IMG/VR virus record: IMGVR_UViG_3300042673_000645
Coordinates: 1 to 40,810 of that record
DNA: 40,810 bases
Origin: a virus
Strand: one strand, 5' to 3'
How positions within the stretch are numbered: the stretch's first letter is position 1; each line of letters starts with the position of its first letter. Under the pieces are notes generated by a model. The model was not told the DNA's origin and did no database searches. It saw only the letters and a list, made by a program, of their open reading frames with translations. The translations under genes and the position numbers were made by a program. Shown in pieces: positions 13,988 to 23,498 of this stretch.

Positions 13988-14345
13988 CGGCGTTCCTAAC
14001 TTCGATTCTGAGTCCGTCTTCTCCACAGACGTGCGGTGCATAAAAGTCTAGCCTAACAACGATGTCAGGTGTGTCGTCGGGAATAACCCCAGCGTCTACG
14101 AGTCCGTCTATCCCGGCTTTGGCTGCAGGGAAGCAGGCTCCAACATCCTGTGGTGACCTGCCGTTCTTGTGCAGGGGGGTGACCGAGATGTGGATGCGCT
14201 TCATTGGTGGGATGTCGGCTGCCAGTTCGGCGTACTGCGCTCGCCACCATTTGGTGTCGCTGGCCCTGGCTCCCCAGTTGTTGGTCTTGCGTTCCTGGTT
14301 CAGGGTGGTGGGTCGTCGACCGTGTACTTCTAGTTTGTAGATCAT
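13971..14345 (-). CDS. RusA-like Holliday junction resolvase
   Basis: A 124-residue protein fitting the RusA fold: an N-terminal strand YKLEVHGRRPTTLNQ, a helix ASDTKWWRAQYAELA, a strand RIHISVTPL, and the signature RSPQDVGACFPAAKAGIDGL followed by DAGVIPDDTPDIV, where the acidic residues bind metal. RusA cleaves four-way DNA junctions, so it can resolve recombination intermediates before packaging. The first acidic position reads DVG instead of the commoner DxDN, so one ligand may differ. It is coupled by ATGA to the giant protein upstream and overlaps the Met/Gly-rich gene, an unexpected place inside the virion cassette. Confidence 0.75.
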   Translation of the reverse strand: MIYKLEVHGRRPTTLNQERKTNNWGARASDTKWWRAQYAELAADIPPMKRIHISVTPLHKNGRSPQDVGACFPAAKAGIDGLVDAGVIPDDTPDIVVRLDFYAPHVCGEDGLRIEVRNADEPNV

Positions 14346-17300
14346 CCAGCGTTGATTCTATCCTGTATGCGCTGTAGGCGAGCTTTCTCGTTAGCGATTC
14401 GTTGTTCTTCTGCTTGCCGTTTGGCTTCTTCCATGCTGATAATCGGCCCTGGTAGACCAAATGTGCGGAGTATTGATGACAGTCGAGCCGTGTTATTTGT
14501 CAGTCCAAGTTCTGAGTAACGTCCTTCGGTGCGGAGTGATCCTTGACCAAACCGTTTGCCTGGGCCTACGGCTATGTCGGTCAGCGGAATTCTTGTGTCA
14601 GCAGGGCCGACTTCCAATAGGTTTCGCGCTGGCCCACCAAACGACTTCAGTCCCAAGTAAGCAACAGCACCAAGCGAATCCTGAATGGTACGAGCTGATG
14701 CTTCAGGCCCACCTTCAAGGTAGCTAGGGCGGGAAGGTGTCATCAAGATTGGGTATTTGCGCCCCGTAGCAAAGTAAGCAGCTTCTCCAAGCGAACTTAG
14801 ACCAAGGCTTAAGACTGGGGAGATGGATGTCGCTTGTTCTAACCCTGCTTCAAATGGGTTTTTTTGTAAAAATATTGCGTCGGTGTAGGGGTTTGTAAAT
14901 GACAGGTCAAACAGCAAACCGCCGATAGGGGTCTTCCCTTGTAGCCAACTGTAAAGACCTTCGGAGTCGGGATCCATTGTCATCGAGCCAAGATGGGAAT
15001 AGAACAGGACTCGGTCAGGGCTGTCTAGTAATAGTTTACCTGCTGCGGTGTTAATGAATTTAATCCACGACCAAAATGGGAACACCTGTCGGACGACGTT
15101 ACGTTCCCACGGCGACATATCGCTAAACGATCCGAGGGTTTCGTTAGCAAATTGGACTGCTTCTGTTACCGCGGCGCGTAGTTGTGGGTCGTTGTATAAC
15201 GTGACAGGGTCAATGTCTGCCATTGTGCGACCTTGTTTATCTAATGCTTCTTGCAACTTGACCATTGCTACCGCAAGTTTTTGTTGCGTGTTCATGTATT
15301 CGTTGAAGTTAAACGCTTTCTTGCGGAAGTCTCGACCGAACCTGGCATTCACATCACCGACAGGTAAAGCTCCTTTGTTACTTGACAAGATGTCACGAAT
15401 GTCTTCAAGGCGTAGTGAACGACCTTGAATACCTTCACCGATAAGTGCTTGCAATACAGGGTTATTGAATGTGCGGTTGGTTACGCCCCCGGTGCGCGAT
15501 TTGAGTTTGCCAGTCGTGGTGTCTTCACGGATGAGTTCGTCAACCAACTTCATCATTTCCATCATTGTCTTGGGGTCAATGTCTCCACGCACCCAGGCGT
15601 TAATGATGTTGCCCATGTAGTCACCGACTTGCCAGCGAACTGAGATCGGCAAGATCCATGATTTCCAACGCGATGTTTTGTCACCAATAAAGTCGGCAAT
15701 TCGTTTTACGCTGTCAGGTACTGCACCGTCTGCCTTAGCCACGAAACTTGATGCGACTCTACCACGCATACCAATAGGCATAACGAGCGTTGTTGCGTCA
15801 ATGTCTTGACCTTCGACGATGTCTTTGAATGTATCTAACGCAGAGCGACCAGTATAAATATCTTCGGGGTCGGGCATTTGTACTTTGGATATTGGCTCTA
15901 AACCTTTTTCTTTCAACTTTTGTAGGATTGTATTGCCGACTTCTTTTTTGACGAGCTGTTCAAACTCGTAACTGTTTAGGTTGGTTCGTTGTGAACGCAG
16001 TCTGTTCCGAGCATCAATATCAAATTGGACTAACTGTTCGTCAGTAAAATGGAATGATACATCGGTAACAAAATCACGGTTCTTAATAAGGTTTTGAATA
16101 ACCACGTTGCGTGCTGCTTGACCCAAGATCTCATTGACGCGTTCAGAAAATTTGTCAAATGTCATCGCCATGACGTTGGTTGTCTTCACACCTTCGGTTG
16201 CTGTTTGCCGTTCAGCACCAGCTGCTTCGCTTCGTAGTCGAGTTTCAATGCGTGCTTGCGGTGTAACGGACGATGTTTCGCCTGCTGGGTAGTAAATGGG
16301 GCTTGCGCCTTCGACATTGAGTCGTGCTGCTCCGCTTTGGGCAAGTAATTGTGGCCCCATTGGCTGGCCTTGTAGGTCGGATAGTGCTTGTGCTTCGCCT
16401 TGGATTGTCTGTGTTTGTTGTTCTAGCGCGTCTTGCTCGGCTGCTCTGCGTCGAACGTCGGCAAGTTTTGCGTCTAATTCTGCTTGTTTGACTAGAAGCG
16501 TTTGTTGTTCGGCATCCAATTTGCCAGCAAGACCTGGGAGCATTTGTGCTGATCCGTCAGCGTTTAGTTTGCCGACACCTTGTAGTCGCGCGAGGCGTGC
16601 GCTCTTAACAAGGCTGGCTAGCGTCTTAGGTTCTGCTGTTTGGGCGCGTTCTACGACCCCGGCTAGACGGCGAGTTGCTTTCTTTGTAGTGGCGGATTCT
16701 TTTTCTAATTTGCTACGGCGTGTCAGTAGTTCGTTCGGAACCTTGGGTCGTGCTTGGTCGGTAAGTTTGGCTACTTTTGCTGCCAGTTTATTGAGGTCGG
16801 CTTGTGCTTTTTGTGCTGCTTGTTCGGCTTTATCAAGTTCAGCGCGCAATCTTTGAACTTCAGTAGTGCGTTCGGCAAGCACCGCACGATCTTCTAATTC
16901 GATCATGCGTTCAATCCACGGCAACGTCTGTCCTGTGACTGTGGATGCTTCAATAGCCTGGTCAATGTTGGCCTGATTTTCGGCAGCAAGTTCTTTGCGA
17001 ATAGCCTCTACGCCTTTTTGTTTGGCGCGACCTAAATCTTTTTCTGCCATCCATTGTTCAGCCCAAGCACGACCCAGTTCTGCCATGAAGTCGCTATCTG
17101 ATGCGAAGTCACGACCTGTCTCCATGTTGAGTTGGTCAACAGCGACACCTTCGTCCATAACGGTGCGAGTGTTAACGAAATCGTTGTATGCCTTCTTGGC
17201 TAGTTTTGGATCACCGATAGCCTGATAGACGGCACTTTCAAATGGCGCACGGAAGTCTTCCTGCATGAATGACATTGCGTTCGGGTCGGTCGCCAAACCG

Positions 17301-20245
17301 ATAGTCATTGTGCGCGAGCGACGCAACCGTGAAGGCATCAAACTATCTACAAGACCTTGGGCGACAGCAAGACGTTCTGTGGCTTCTCGGACTAAGCGAT
17401 TTTTAACTGATTGTGCTGTGCCTTTGCTAACAAACTTTTTACCACTTGCGTACTGGCCGTGAATACGAAGTGCTGTCTCAAAGTCTGTTTGTAACGCTGC
17501 GATTTCTTCGGCAGTTAGTTTACCGTGAGCATCAAGGTACGCCTGCTCCTGGTCTAACTGCTGGCGCACCGTGGCTTCGGCATCGGCTGTTTCAGTAGCA
17601 CGAGTACGAGCCTCGTCAAGGCTGACCTGAGTATTGTCCAACTCCTGTTGCAGATAAGCGTTAGCGGTTCTCTGACGGTCAATCTCGGCTTTAATCTCCG
17701 CATCAACCTGAGCGATCTCGTCGGGGATCGCTTCAATGCGCGACAGGTTTGCTTGCTCCGCTTCCCGTGCTGCAACAAGTCGTGGTGAACCATTAGCAAG
17801 ATCAGGGAAAACAATGTCAGGGTTAGCAATAACCTGGTCAATCATCGCGTTAGCAGCGACAGCAAACTGTTCAATCTGTTGCAGTCGAGCCATCGTACTG
17901 TCAATGCCACCACTAAGTTTTGCTCCCGCACCTTGGTATTCGGCTTGAGCCTTTTGTGCGTCAGCGACTAAACGGTTGAGAGTTGCTTGAACACGAACCC
18001 AGGTTCGCACGTCGTATTTAGTCTGCTCACCCAAAGCCAACTTGATGGCAGTAGCAATTGACTTCAAGGTTCTGCCGGGGATTAAGTCTTGGTTTTGAAC
18101 AGCAAGTTGCGCCATCTCGTCGGCCATAAAAGTTACGTCTTCGGCGCGAGCTGCTTGCGTTAAGCGTTCTCTTGCCAACATCACAGGTCGCATTGCAGCG
18201 GGATAGATCATCTTGTTCTGCATGAACATTGAGGTCTGCGGGTCGTTTACAAGTACATCAAACGCTTCGGTCAATGCTTTGTAGGCAATGGCGTACTGTT
18301 CGCTACCAAAGTTTTGAGTCGCGTACGTCTCAAACAGTCCCGTTGGATTATTAAGGTCAATCTTTTGTTCGGTGACAATATCCATGTGGTCGCGACGCAA
18401 TACATACGCCATAGCTTCATCTAGGATTTCATAAACTGCTGTCTTAAGTTTTGGTCGACCCTCAAGTTGGCGCACCATATTCATTGGGTCAGGCAAGTTG
18501 TACCTATAGGTGAATGGGATAGCCCCGGTCACTCGACCGATACCTTGTTCGGCTTGACTGCTGAACCATTTACTGAACGAGTCAATAAGTCGAGCAGCAC
18601 CTTCAATGTTCATGCTGTCAAATGCGTCCAGTTGACCCTTTGCAAAACGCACCACACGGTCAATAGCTTGCGGTGTCCAGGCGTAACCTTGGCGGGCTAC
18701 ATCATCTAGCAGTTCAGGTGGTGTGATGTTTCTAGTGATGTAGTCAATGGCCTGCTCGTGCGTCATGCCTTCTCTAATTTTGCTGTCGTACACGCGAACA
18801 ATTTCTTCTTTGACCTTGGTCATAATGAGAACGGCACTACTCCATATAGTTTGTTTTTCAACATCGTCCCAATTCTTGGGGTTAAGTCGACCGTTAACAT
18901 CGGATTGTTTTAGGGTGGCTGCTTCTTCGTAGAACGTCGCTTGGTCATCATAGAATTGCGCGCCTTGCGTATTGCCTGCTGTTGTTGCTTCCTGCTGACG
19001 TACGCGCGCCGCTTTGGCGTTGCCATTCAAGATACGGACAGGTGCAGGGACTGACCCTTCGTTGCCCCAACGGTTGATCGTAGTAACCCAAAAGGTACGG
19101 GTGGCTTCGGCGGCTCGTTGTTGCGCTCTCAGTTCTTGGCGTAATAGTTTTGGTCGGCCAGTACCAGTCAAGGCTTTTTCTTTATCTTTTATGACTGCTT
19201 TGAGTTCTTCATCAAGTGCGATTCGCGCCTGGTCACCTTGAGGAAGTCGTTCTATTGCGTCAGTTAATCTTGTTTCTTCGTCGATTAGATCTGTTAAACG
19301 CTTTTCGTAATATGCCCTGCGGGAACCAACAGTCTCAGTAAGTGTTTGTCGTAATGGGCGTGGTGCTTGAGCGACTCGTCCAGCTCGATCAGCGAAACCT
19401 GACAGTCGAGAAGTTGCGGTGTTGCCCAAAGTTGAGAGTCGGGACAGTCGGTCTGCTGCCAAGTTACCTACACGGGCTGTTCCGCGTACGGTTGTTCCAA
19501 TCGGTTCTTCAACAAATCGTGAAGCAGACGAGATGGTTGAGCCAAGCCGGGGTGCGCCTGCCGAAGTGACTTTAGCTCCCGCGCGAACACCGAGGTTGCC
19601 TAGACCACTAAAACGACCAGCTGTTAATACCGTTCCAGCGTCGCCAACTAATACTTCACCTAGGTCGCCTCTATTGAAAGCGTTTTTGTAGTTAACTCCA
19701 GGTTCGCCAACATCAATTTTTGCAAGTGGTACAAGTTCAGCAACATTGCCACCAAGTGTTTGTACTGAGTCAGCAAACTTTGTTACAAACGGATATGTGT
19801 GAGCTAATTCGTAATTGAGTGCCTCGTAGCCTTTAAGACCCATTTCTTCGGCTTGTTTTCGTCGTTTATCTGCGCGTGTGGTGTAGTCGTAAAAAGGAAT
19901 TAAAGTTTGAGTTATTCCGCCGTATGCTTCTTCCGCAGTACCGACGCCAGTCATCACAACGTCTTTTCCTAATTGCGGAAGTTGACCGATCCCAGTAAAA
20001 ACTCCCTTTACTGCGCTTCCTGGAATTGAAAGCAAATTACCTAAGAAACCTTTGTCGTTGCCACCTTTGGCTGCTTCTGCTACTACCGTTGATGGTTGGA
20101 ATGGAACAACACCAGTTGCTGTTGCAGGTGGGATCGTTGTAGTTGGGCTGATTGGGTCACTAGGCGGGGGCGGCGGAAGAGCGCCGTAGGTCGGCATTGA
20201 CAACCTACGTTGTTTAACTCGATTGATAAGGTCTTCGGCTGACAT
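14342..20245 (-). CDS. Giant internal virion / polyvalent-type protein
   Basis: A 1967-residue protein, by far the largest product. Residues 1-60 are Pro/Ala-rich; 65-250 is a Gly/Ala-rich hydrophobic region with GEPGVNYKNAFNRG (180-193), shared with the kinase-like protein; about 800-1350 is dominated by long Gln/Ala/Glu-rich coiled coils. Near 1707-1727 stands FSDMSPWERNVVRQVFPFWSW, which resembles a motif (SxLTPFERxVxRxxxPFYxW) I recall from the large polyvalent-protein-associated regions of phage giants. The C-terminus is a charged helix. I see no lysozyme or protease residues. Likely roles are a capsid-internal core protein, DNA-ejection channel or tape-measure analogue of a short-tailed phage. 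TAATG at the start couples it to the preceding virion gene. Confidence 0.75.
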   Translation of the reverse strand: MSAEDLINRVKQRRLSMPTYGALPPPPPSDPISPTTTIPPATATGVVPFQPSTVVAEAAKGGNDKGFLGNLLSIPGSAVKGVFTGIGQLPQLGKDVVMTGVGTAEEAYGGITQTLIPFYDYTTRADKRRKQAEEMGLKGYEALNYELAHTYPFVTKFADSVQTLGGNVAELVPLAKIDVGEPGVNYKNAFNRGDLGEVLVGDAGTVLTAGRFSGLGNLGVRAGAKVTSAGAPRLGSTISSASRFVEEPIGTTVRGTARVGNLAADRLSRLSTLGNTATSRLSGFADRAGRVAQAPRPLRQTLTETVGSRRAYYEKRLTDLIDEETRLTDAIERLPQGDQARIALDEELKAVIKDKEKALTGTGRPKLLRQELRAQQRAAEATRTFWVTTINRWGNEGSVPAPVRILNGNAKAARVRQQEATTAGNTQGAQFYDDQATFYEEAATLKQSDVNGRLNPKNWDDVEKQTIWSSAVLIMTKVKEEIVRVYDSKIREGMTHEQAIDYITRNITPPELLDDVARQGYAWTPQAIDRVVRFAKGQLDAFDSMNIEGAARLIDSFSKWFSSQAEQGIGRVTGAIPFTYRYNLPDPMNMVRQLEGRPKLKTAVYEILDEAMAYVLRRDHMDIVTEQKIDLNNPTGLFETYATQNFGSEQYAIAYKALTEAFDVLVNDPQTSMFMQNKMIYPAAMRPVMLARERLTQAARAEDVTFMADEMAQLAVQNQDLIPGRTLKSIATAIKLALGEQTKYDVRTWVRVQATLNRLVADAQKAQAEYQGAGAKLSGGIDSTMARLQQIEQFAVAANAMIDQVIANPDIVFPDLANGSPRLVAAREAEQANLSRIEAIPDEIAQVDAEIKAEIDRQRTANAYLQQELDNTQVSLDEARTRATETADAEATVRQQLDQEQAYLDAHGKLTAEEIAALQTDFETALRIHGQYASGKKFVSKGTAQSVKNRLVREATERLAVAQGLVDSLMPSRLRRSRTMTIGLATDPNAMSFMQEDFRAPFESAVYQAIGDPKLAKKAYNDFVNTRTVMDEGVAVDQLNMETGRDFASDSDFMAELGRAWAEQWMAEKDLGRAKQKGVEAIRKELAAENQANIDQAIEASTVTGQTLPWIERMIELEDRAVLAERTTEVQRLRAELDKAEQAAQKAQADLNKLAAKVAKLTDQARPKVPNELLTRRSKLEKESATTKKATRRLAGVVERAQTAEPKTLASLVKSARLARLQGVGKLNADGSAQMLPGLAGKLDAEQQTLLVKQAELDAKLADVRRRAAEQDALEQQTQTIQGEAQALSDLQGQPMGPQLLAQSGAARLNVEGASPIYYPAGETSSVTPQARIETRLRSEAAGAERQTATEGVKTTNVMAMTFDKFSERVNEILGQAARNVVIQNLIKNRDFVTDVSFHFTDEQLVQFDIDARNRLRSQRTNLNSYEFEQLVKKEVGNTILQKLKEKGLEPISKVQMPDPEDIYTGRSALDTFKDIVEGQDIDATTLVMPIGMRGRVASSFVAKADGAVPDSVKRIADFIGDKTSRWKSWILPISVRWQVGDYMGNIINAWVRGDIDPKTMMEMMKLVDELIREDTTTGKLKSRTGGVTNRTFNNPVLQALIGEGIQGRSLRLEDIRDILSSNKGALPVGDVNARFGRDFRKKAFNFNEYMNTQQKLAVAMVKLQEALDKQGRTMADIDPVTLYNDPQLRAAVTEAVQFANETLGSFSDMSPWERNVVRQVFPFWSWIKFINTAAGKLLLDSPDRVLFYSHLGSMTMDPDSEGLYSWLQGKTPIGGLLFDLSFTNPYTDAIFLQKNPFEAGLEQATSISPVLSLGLSSLGEAAYFATGRKYPILMTPSRPSYLEGGPEASARTIQDSLGAVAYLGLKSFGGPARNLLEVGPADTRIPLTDIAVGPGKRFGQGSLRTEGRYSELGLTNNTARLSSILRTFGLPGPIISMEEAKRQAEEQRIANEKARLQRIQDRINAG

Positions 20246-21408
20246 TAGCGGGCGCGGAAGTCAAATTCTGCAATGATGGCTGCAAGTGTTTTGGCTTTTA
20301 ATAGGTCGTTGGGGTTGGCCTCTAAATATGCCCCGGCTTGTTTACCTGCAATTTCAGCAGCAGTATAATTTCCATTGCTTGCATCAAGAAGTTCAAACGA
20401 AGGCATAACCCATTTTGCTACAAAATCGGGATCTGTAAATATTGCGCGCACCGTATCGGCGTCAGCATTGGTTACTTCTTTCGGGGCGACACCGTAGATG
20501 GCCAAGATGTCTGCATCAATTGGTGCGTTTTGTGAGTCAATTAAATCTTGTTCTGCTTTGGCTCGTTCTGCTGGCGTGCCGTTGATTGCTTCAAATGTTT
20601 TTTGATCCCGGTAATCATTGTAAGCTTCAAGTCCTTGGGTGTTGTAAATCATTTCGCCTTCGCTCATCGAGAAGTCAATACCTTGGGCGGCTAGTTCTGC
20701 GTCGCGTTGAAGTTTGGCGTAATCAAGGTCTGTTTGTTCGGTGAAAGTTGCGCGTGCGACATTGGGGTCAACACCGTATTGGGTTGTAAGTGCTTGTCGA
20801 GCGAGTTGTGAGATCGGCGTACCGTAAATGGTTTCTGCAATTTGTTCGTACGGAAGAACTTGAGCGTTGTATTCTTTGGTTGCTTGTGCGAAGGCTTCGT
20901 CATTTTTGGCTTTTGTTCGGGCTTGCAAAGCTGCTAATGAGCGAGCATTGGCATCTTCAATAACAAGGTTCCGCGGTTTGTAAAAGTCAATATTCCAAGG
21001 TTTTGGTTGCGCTGGTCGTTCGACGGCAGTTCGGAATGCTTGGTTTGCCGTATTGGTGTCGTAAGTTTTTTGAAGACCAGCTTCAAGAGGTGCGGCGAGA
21101 GTTGCTTGTTGTGATGCGGCGTAATCGCCTATGTCGCGAATGTTTAAGGCGTAACCCAAGGCTGCGTCGTTCAACATATCTCGCGTTGGGAAGCCACCGT
21201 ATTTTTGACCGTAGCTAGGTTGGGCTTGACCAGCCATAAGGGCTGCTAGCAATTCAGGGTTGTACGCCGTAGTCGACGAATATGTTGGTGGCTGGTATGT
21301 GGGTCTACCTTGTTGGTACGGCGTGGTGTCTTCTTTGGGCAAACCGTTGTTGGCTACGCGTTGTACGTCTTGGATTGTGATGCCACGAGGGCCGATCTTA
21401 GGAGCCAT
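20245..21408 (-). CDS. Probable internal virion protein
   Basis: A 387-residue protein rich in Ala, Gln and Tyr. The first 60 residues are Pro/Gln/Tyr-rich and probably disordered; the rest is mainly helical with no enzyme motif. It is coupled to its neighbours by TGATG and TAATG overlaps between two small Ala-rich proteins and the giant 1967-residue protein. In short-tailed phages this interval usually encodes internal core or ejection proteins, and the composition fits; the assignment is by position. Confidence 0.65.
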   Translation of the reverse strand: MAPKIGPRGITIQDVQRVANNGLPKEDTTPYQQGRPTYQPPTYSSTTAYNPELLAALMAGQAQPSYGQKYGGFPTRDMLNDAALGYALNIRDIGDYAASQQATLAAPLEAGLQKTYDTNTANQAFRTAVERPAQPKPWNIDFYKPRNLVIEDANARSLAALQARTKAKNDEAFAQATKEYNAQVLPYEQIAETIYGTPISQLARQALTTQYGVDPNVARATFTEQTDLDYAKLQRDAELAAQGIDFSMSEGEMIYNTQGLEAYNDYRDQKTFEAINGTPAERAKAEQDLIDSQNAPIDADILAIYGVAPKEVTNADADTVRAIFTDPDFVAKWVMPSFELLDASNGNYTAAEIAGKQAGAYLEANPNDLLKAKTLAAIIAEFDFRAR

Positions 21409-21911
21409 CAGCCAAACCTGTCTGCGTTGATGTCACGTTGGAAGTTAGGTTTAACCGCTACACCCGGTCGAGGCCCACGATTACGCATAGCATCCATTGC
21501 AGGCGTGTACGGGTCGGCATAGCCAGGCTTAATGCCACCTTGTCCACCCATTATGAAATTAAGGAAATCTTCGGGACTTACATATGGTTGTGGAACGAAT
21601 GGTTTAGCACCACCGCCGCTACCTGAGCCTGACGATCTTTCGGCTTGTACGCGGGCAAGTAGTTCAGGTAACCCAGTCACATATTCCTGCATGGCTTTGG
21701 CACGGGCCTGCTGTGTTGCTGCCGCTGGGCCGTAGATGCTGTCAAATGTTGAGGCGGGTTGTGTCAAGTCGTTACCGAATGGTGCAAGTTGTGCAGATAC
21801 GCGGGCGCGCGCTTCGGCGGCCAGTTTGTCTTTGTAGTCTTGTACTTCTTGGGCGCGTTGTGCTACACCGAATGCGAGTTGTGCGCCTGGGGTCGAGAGG
21901 TTAAATGCCAT
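21408..21911 (-). CDS. Probable small internal virion protein
   Basis: A 167-residue protein beginning MAFNLSTPGAQLAFGVAQRAQE. The N-terminal half is an Ala/Gln/Arg-rich helix; the middle has a Gly/Ser-rich stretch (SSGSGSGGGAKPF), and the C-terminus is basic with Asn and Arg. It overlaps both neighbours at the stop/start codons. It looks like a structural accessory of the internal virion core, similar in style to the adjacent 182-residue protein, though I cannot align them convincingly. Confidence 0.65.
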   Translation of the reverse strand: MAFNLSTPGAQLAFGVAQRAQEVQDYKDKLAAEARARVSAQLAPFGNDLTQPASTFDSIYGPAAATQQARAKAMQEYVTGLPELLARVQAERSSGSGSGGGAKPFVPQPYVSPEDFLNFIMGGQGGIKPGYADPYTPAMDAMRNRGPRPGVAVKPNFQRDINADRFG

Positions 21912-22459
21912 TAGCGGTTTCTTGCTGAAGGTGGAGTAATTCGTCTAGTGGCTGGTGTTGCGCCCGTACTGCCACCAAATCCTGCTAATTTGTTCCAGTC
22001 ATATCCTGGAGCAGCGGCTATTTGCGCTTCGTCTTTTTTCTTTTTGTCGGCTGCCATCATTCGACCAAGTCCTGCAAAGTCAACTTTTGAAAAGTCATAT
22101 TGTTGTTGTTTGTCTTCTGCTGGTGGTGCAGCTGGGGCGGGTGTTTGTGCCGGGGTAGAGGCTTGTAGGCCAGCTAACTGGGTCATCAAATTGGTGTCAG
22201 CAGTTGCGATGTTGTAATCGTAATTAGTTGTAGCACTTGTTCGCGCGGCTTCGTTGGCTGCACCAAGTCGTGCTTGTGCTGTGCCTGCTTCACCTGATCG
22301 AAGAATGCCACGAGCTTCAAGGTTGGCGTTTAACTGTTCGCCTGAAATGTTGAATTTTGTAGCAAGATCGGCAAGATACTGCTCATAGTCAGTTTTGAGT
22401 TTGGCTTTGTTTAAGTCGTTTTGTCTTCTGTAATACTCGGCTGTCGCTGTCTCTGCCAT
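21911..22459 (-). CDS. Probable internal virion protein
   Basis: A 182-residue protein with a long Ala/Asn/Thr-rich helical N-terminus (EYYRRQNDLNKAKLKTDYEQ, then ANLEARGILRSGEAGTAQARLG), a Pro/Ala linker near 105-115, and a basic tail with TRRITPPSARNR. A strong AAGGAG lies seven bases before the ATG, so this gene may begin a translational block. The ARGILRSGEAG pattern is reminiscent of coiled structural proteins in other phages. Function inferred as virion-internal. Confidence 0.65.
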   Translation of the reverse strand: MAETATAEYYRRQNDLNKAKLKTDYEQYLADLATKFNISGEQLNANLEARGILRSGEAGTAQARLGAANEAARTSATTNYDYNIATADTNLMTQLAGLQASTPAQTPAPAAPPAEDKQQQYDFSKVDFAGLGRMMAADKKKKDEAQIAAAPGYDWNKLAGFGGSTGATPATRRITPPSARNR

Positions 22460-22484
22460 AGATGCTCCTTAGAGTTCCTACTGG

Positions 22485-22739
22485 CTATCCAGCCTTCGGT
22501 CGTTTCTTCAATGGGATTTTAGCAGGAACAACAGGCTTAGTGTTGTGGGCTGGCCCATTGGCGTGATCGTTCAATTCGTATCGCACCTGGCGAATGTCTT
22601 TGCGTATCTCTGACGAAACGAGGTCTAGTCGATCCATCACGTTCCCGTGGTCACGCTTGTTTTCTTTGCGACCCTTCTCAACAAGGATGGCCAGTACAGC
22701 GAACACACCTGTAACGATGGCGACCAGTACCGCTTCCAT
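22485..22739 (-). CDS. Holin-like membrane protein (DUF2746-like)
   Basis: An 84-residue protein with one N-terminal membrane span (EAVLVAIVTGVFAVLAILV), then a charged helix KGRKENKRDHGNVMDRLD and a basic tail ending LKKRPKAG. The layout and the KENxxDHGxVxxRL stretch resemble the actinophage family known as DUF2746, often annotated as holin. The ATG at 22739 overlaps the endolysin TGA, so holin and lysin are coupled; a longer reading up to 22811 would lie inside the endolysin gene. It probably permeabilises or signals at the membrane during lysis. Confidence 0.75.
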   Translation of the reverse strand: MEAVLVAIVTGVFAVLAILVEKGRKENKRDHGNVMDRLDLVSSEIRKDIRQVRYELNDHANGPAHNTKPVVPAKIPLKKRPKAG

Positions 22740-23476
22740 CAGCCGAACATAGCCTTCCACGAGACAGGCCCGACGATACCGTCGGCTGCAATGTTGTGGG
22801 CGAACTGCCATTCTTTGACACGGTGGTCAGTCTTCTTCCCAAAATCGCCATCGGTAATCACACCGCCAACGAGAGCCTGTACGAGCTTCACAGCGTCCCC
22901 TTTGGAACCGATCTGTAACGGCTTCCCAGGATACGCAAACACTAAAGGGGCAGGTGCGCCAGCAGCGGGAGTTAGCGGAGAAGGACTTTCTCCCGCTGCC
23001 GTCGCGAGGTTCGCAAAGAATTCCTTGTAGAACAGGGCGTTCTTGGCGTGAAGGGGAGAAATCTCAATGTGGATCCAGTCGCCGTTAGGAGCAGACCCGA
23101 TAGTCGGCTTGGCATATACCGTCCAGTTTTCCCGGTCACATTTCCAGCCTCGACCAAACGGTTGCGGGAAGTAGTCGTGTATTGATTCGATCTGTAGGGC
23201 ATCGGCGTGTAGCACTAGGAAGTCCATCAGGGCGACAGCGTCGGCGTAGTTGCCTGAACCTTTCTTGCCTGACTTGCGCCATGAAAGGTCGGCTGCGCGG
23301 CCAGTCGAATGCACAGACGGTTTTTCTGTTTTAAGGTTGGCGTTCTTCATGTTGCGAATAACCCAAGTACCGTTGTTCCACAAAAGGAATTTGCTGCATA
23401 GTTGACGTACAAGTTCTTCTAGACCAGCTTGTTTGCCAGTTGCGTCGCCGTCGTACCCTGTGTATTTGCGTGCCAT
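22739..23476 (-). CDS. Endolysin: M15 peptidase plus peptidoglycan-binding domain
   Basis: A 245-residue lysin. Residues 45-150 match the zinc peptidases of family M15 (VanY/DacB-like): SVHSTGRAADL gives zinc ligands His56 and Asp63, and DWIHIE gives His136, with a conserved Trp just before it. Residues about 185-245 form a peptidoglycan-binding helix bundle (PG_binding_1 type): LQIGSKGDAVKLVQALVG, FGKKTDHRVKEWQ, ADGIVGPVSWKAM. A Pro/Ala linker joins them. It would cut peptide stems or cross-links of the cell wall. There is no signal peptide, so it needs a holin. Start ATG 23476 is chosen; GTG 23485 is possible. Confidence 0.92.
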   Translation of the reverse strand: MARKYTGYDGDATGKQAGLEELVRQLCSKFLLWNNGTWVIRNMKNANLKTEKPSVHSTGRAADLSWRKSGKKGSGNYADAVALMDFLVLHADALQIESIHDYFPQPFGRGWKCDRENWTVYAKPTIGSAPNGDWIHIEISPLHAKNALFYKEFFANLATAAGESPSPLTPAAGAPAPLVFAYPGKPLQIGSKGDAVKLVQALVGGVITDGDFGKKTDHRVKEWQFAHNIAADGIVGPVSWKAMFG

Positions 23477-23498
23477 TTGTGACACGCTAGCAGAAGAA

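Noticed and set aside
16296-16856. Rightward Ser/Ala-rich frame opposite the giant gene
   Set aside because: Shadow of the coiled-coil coding region.
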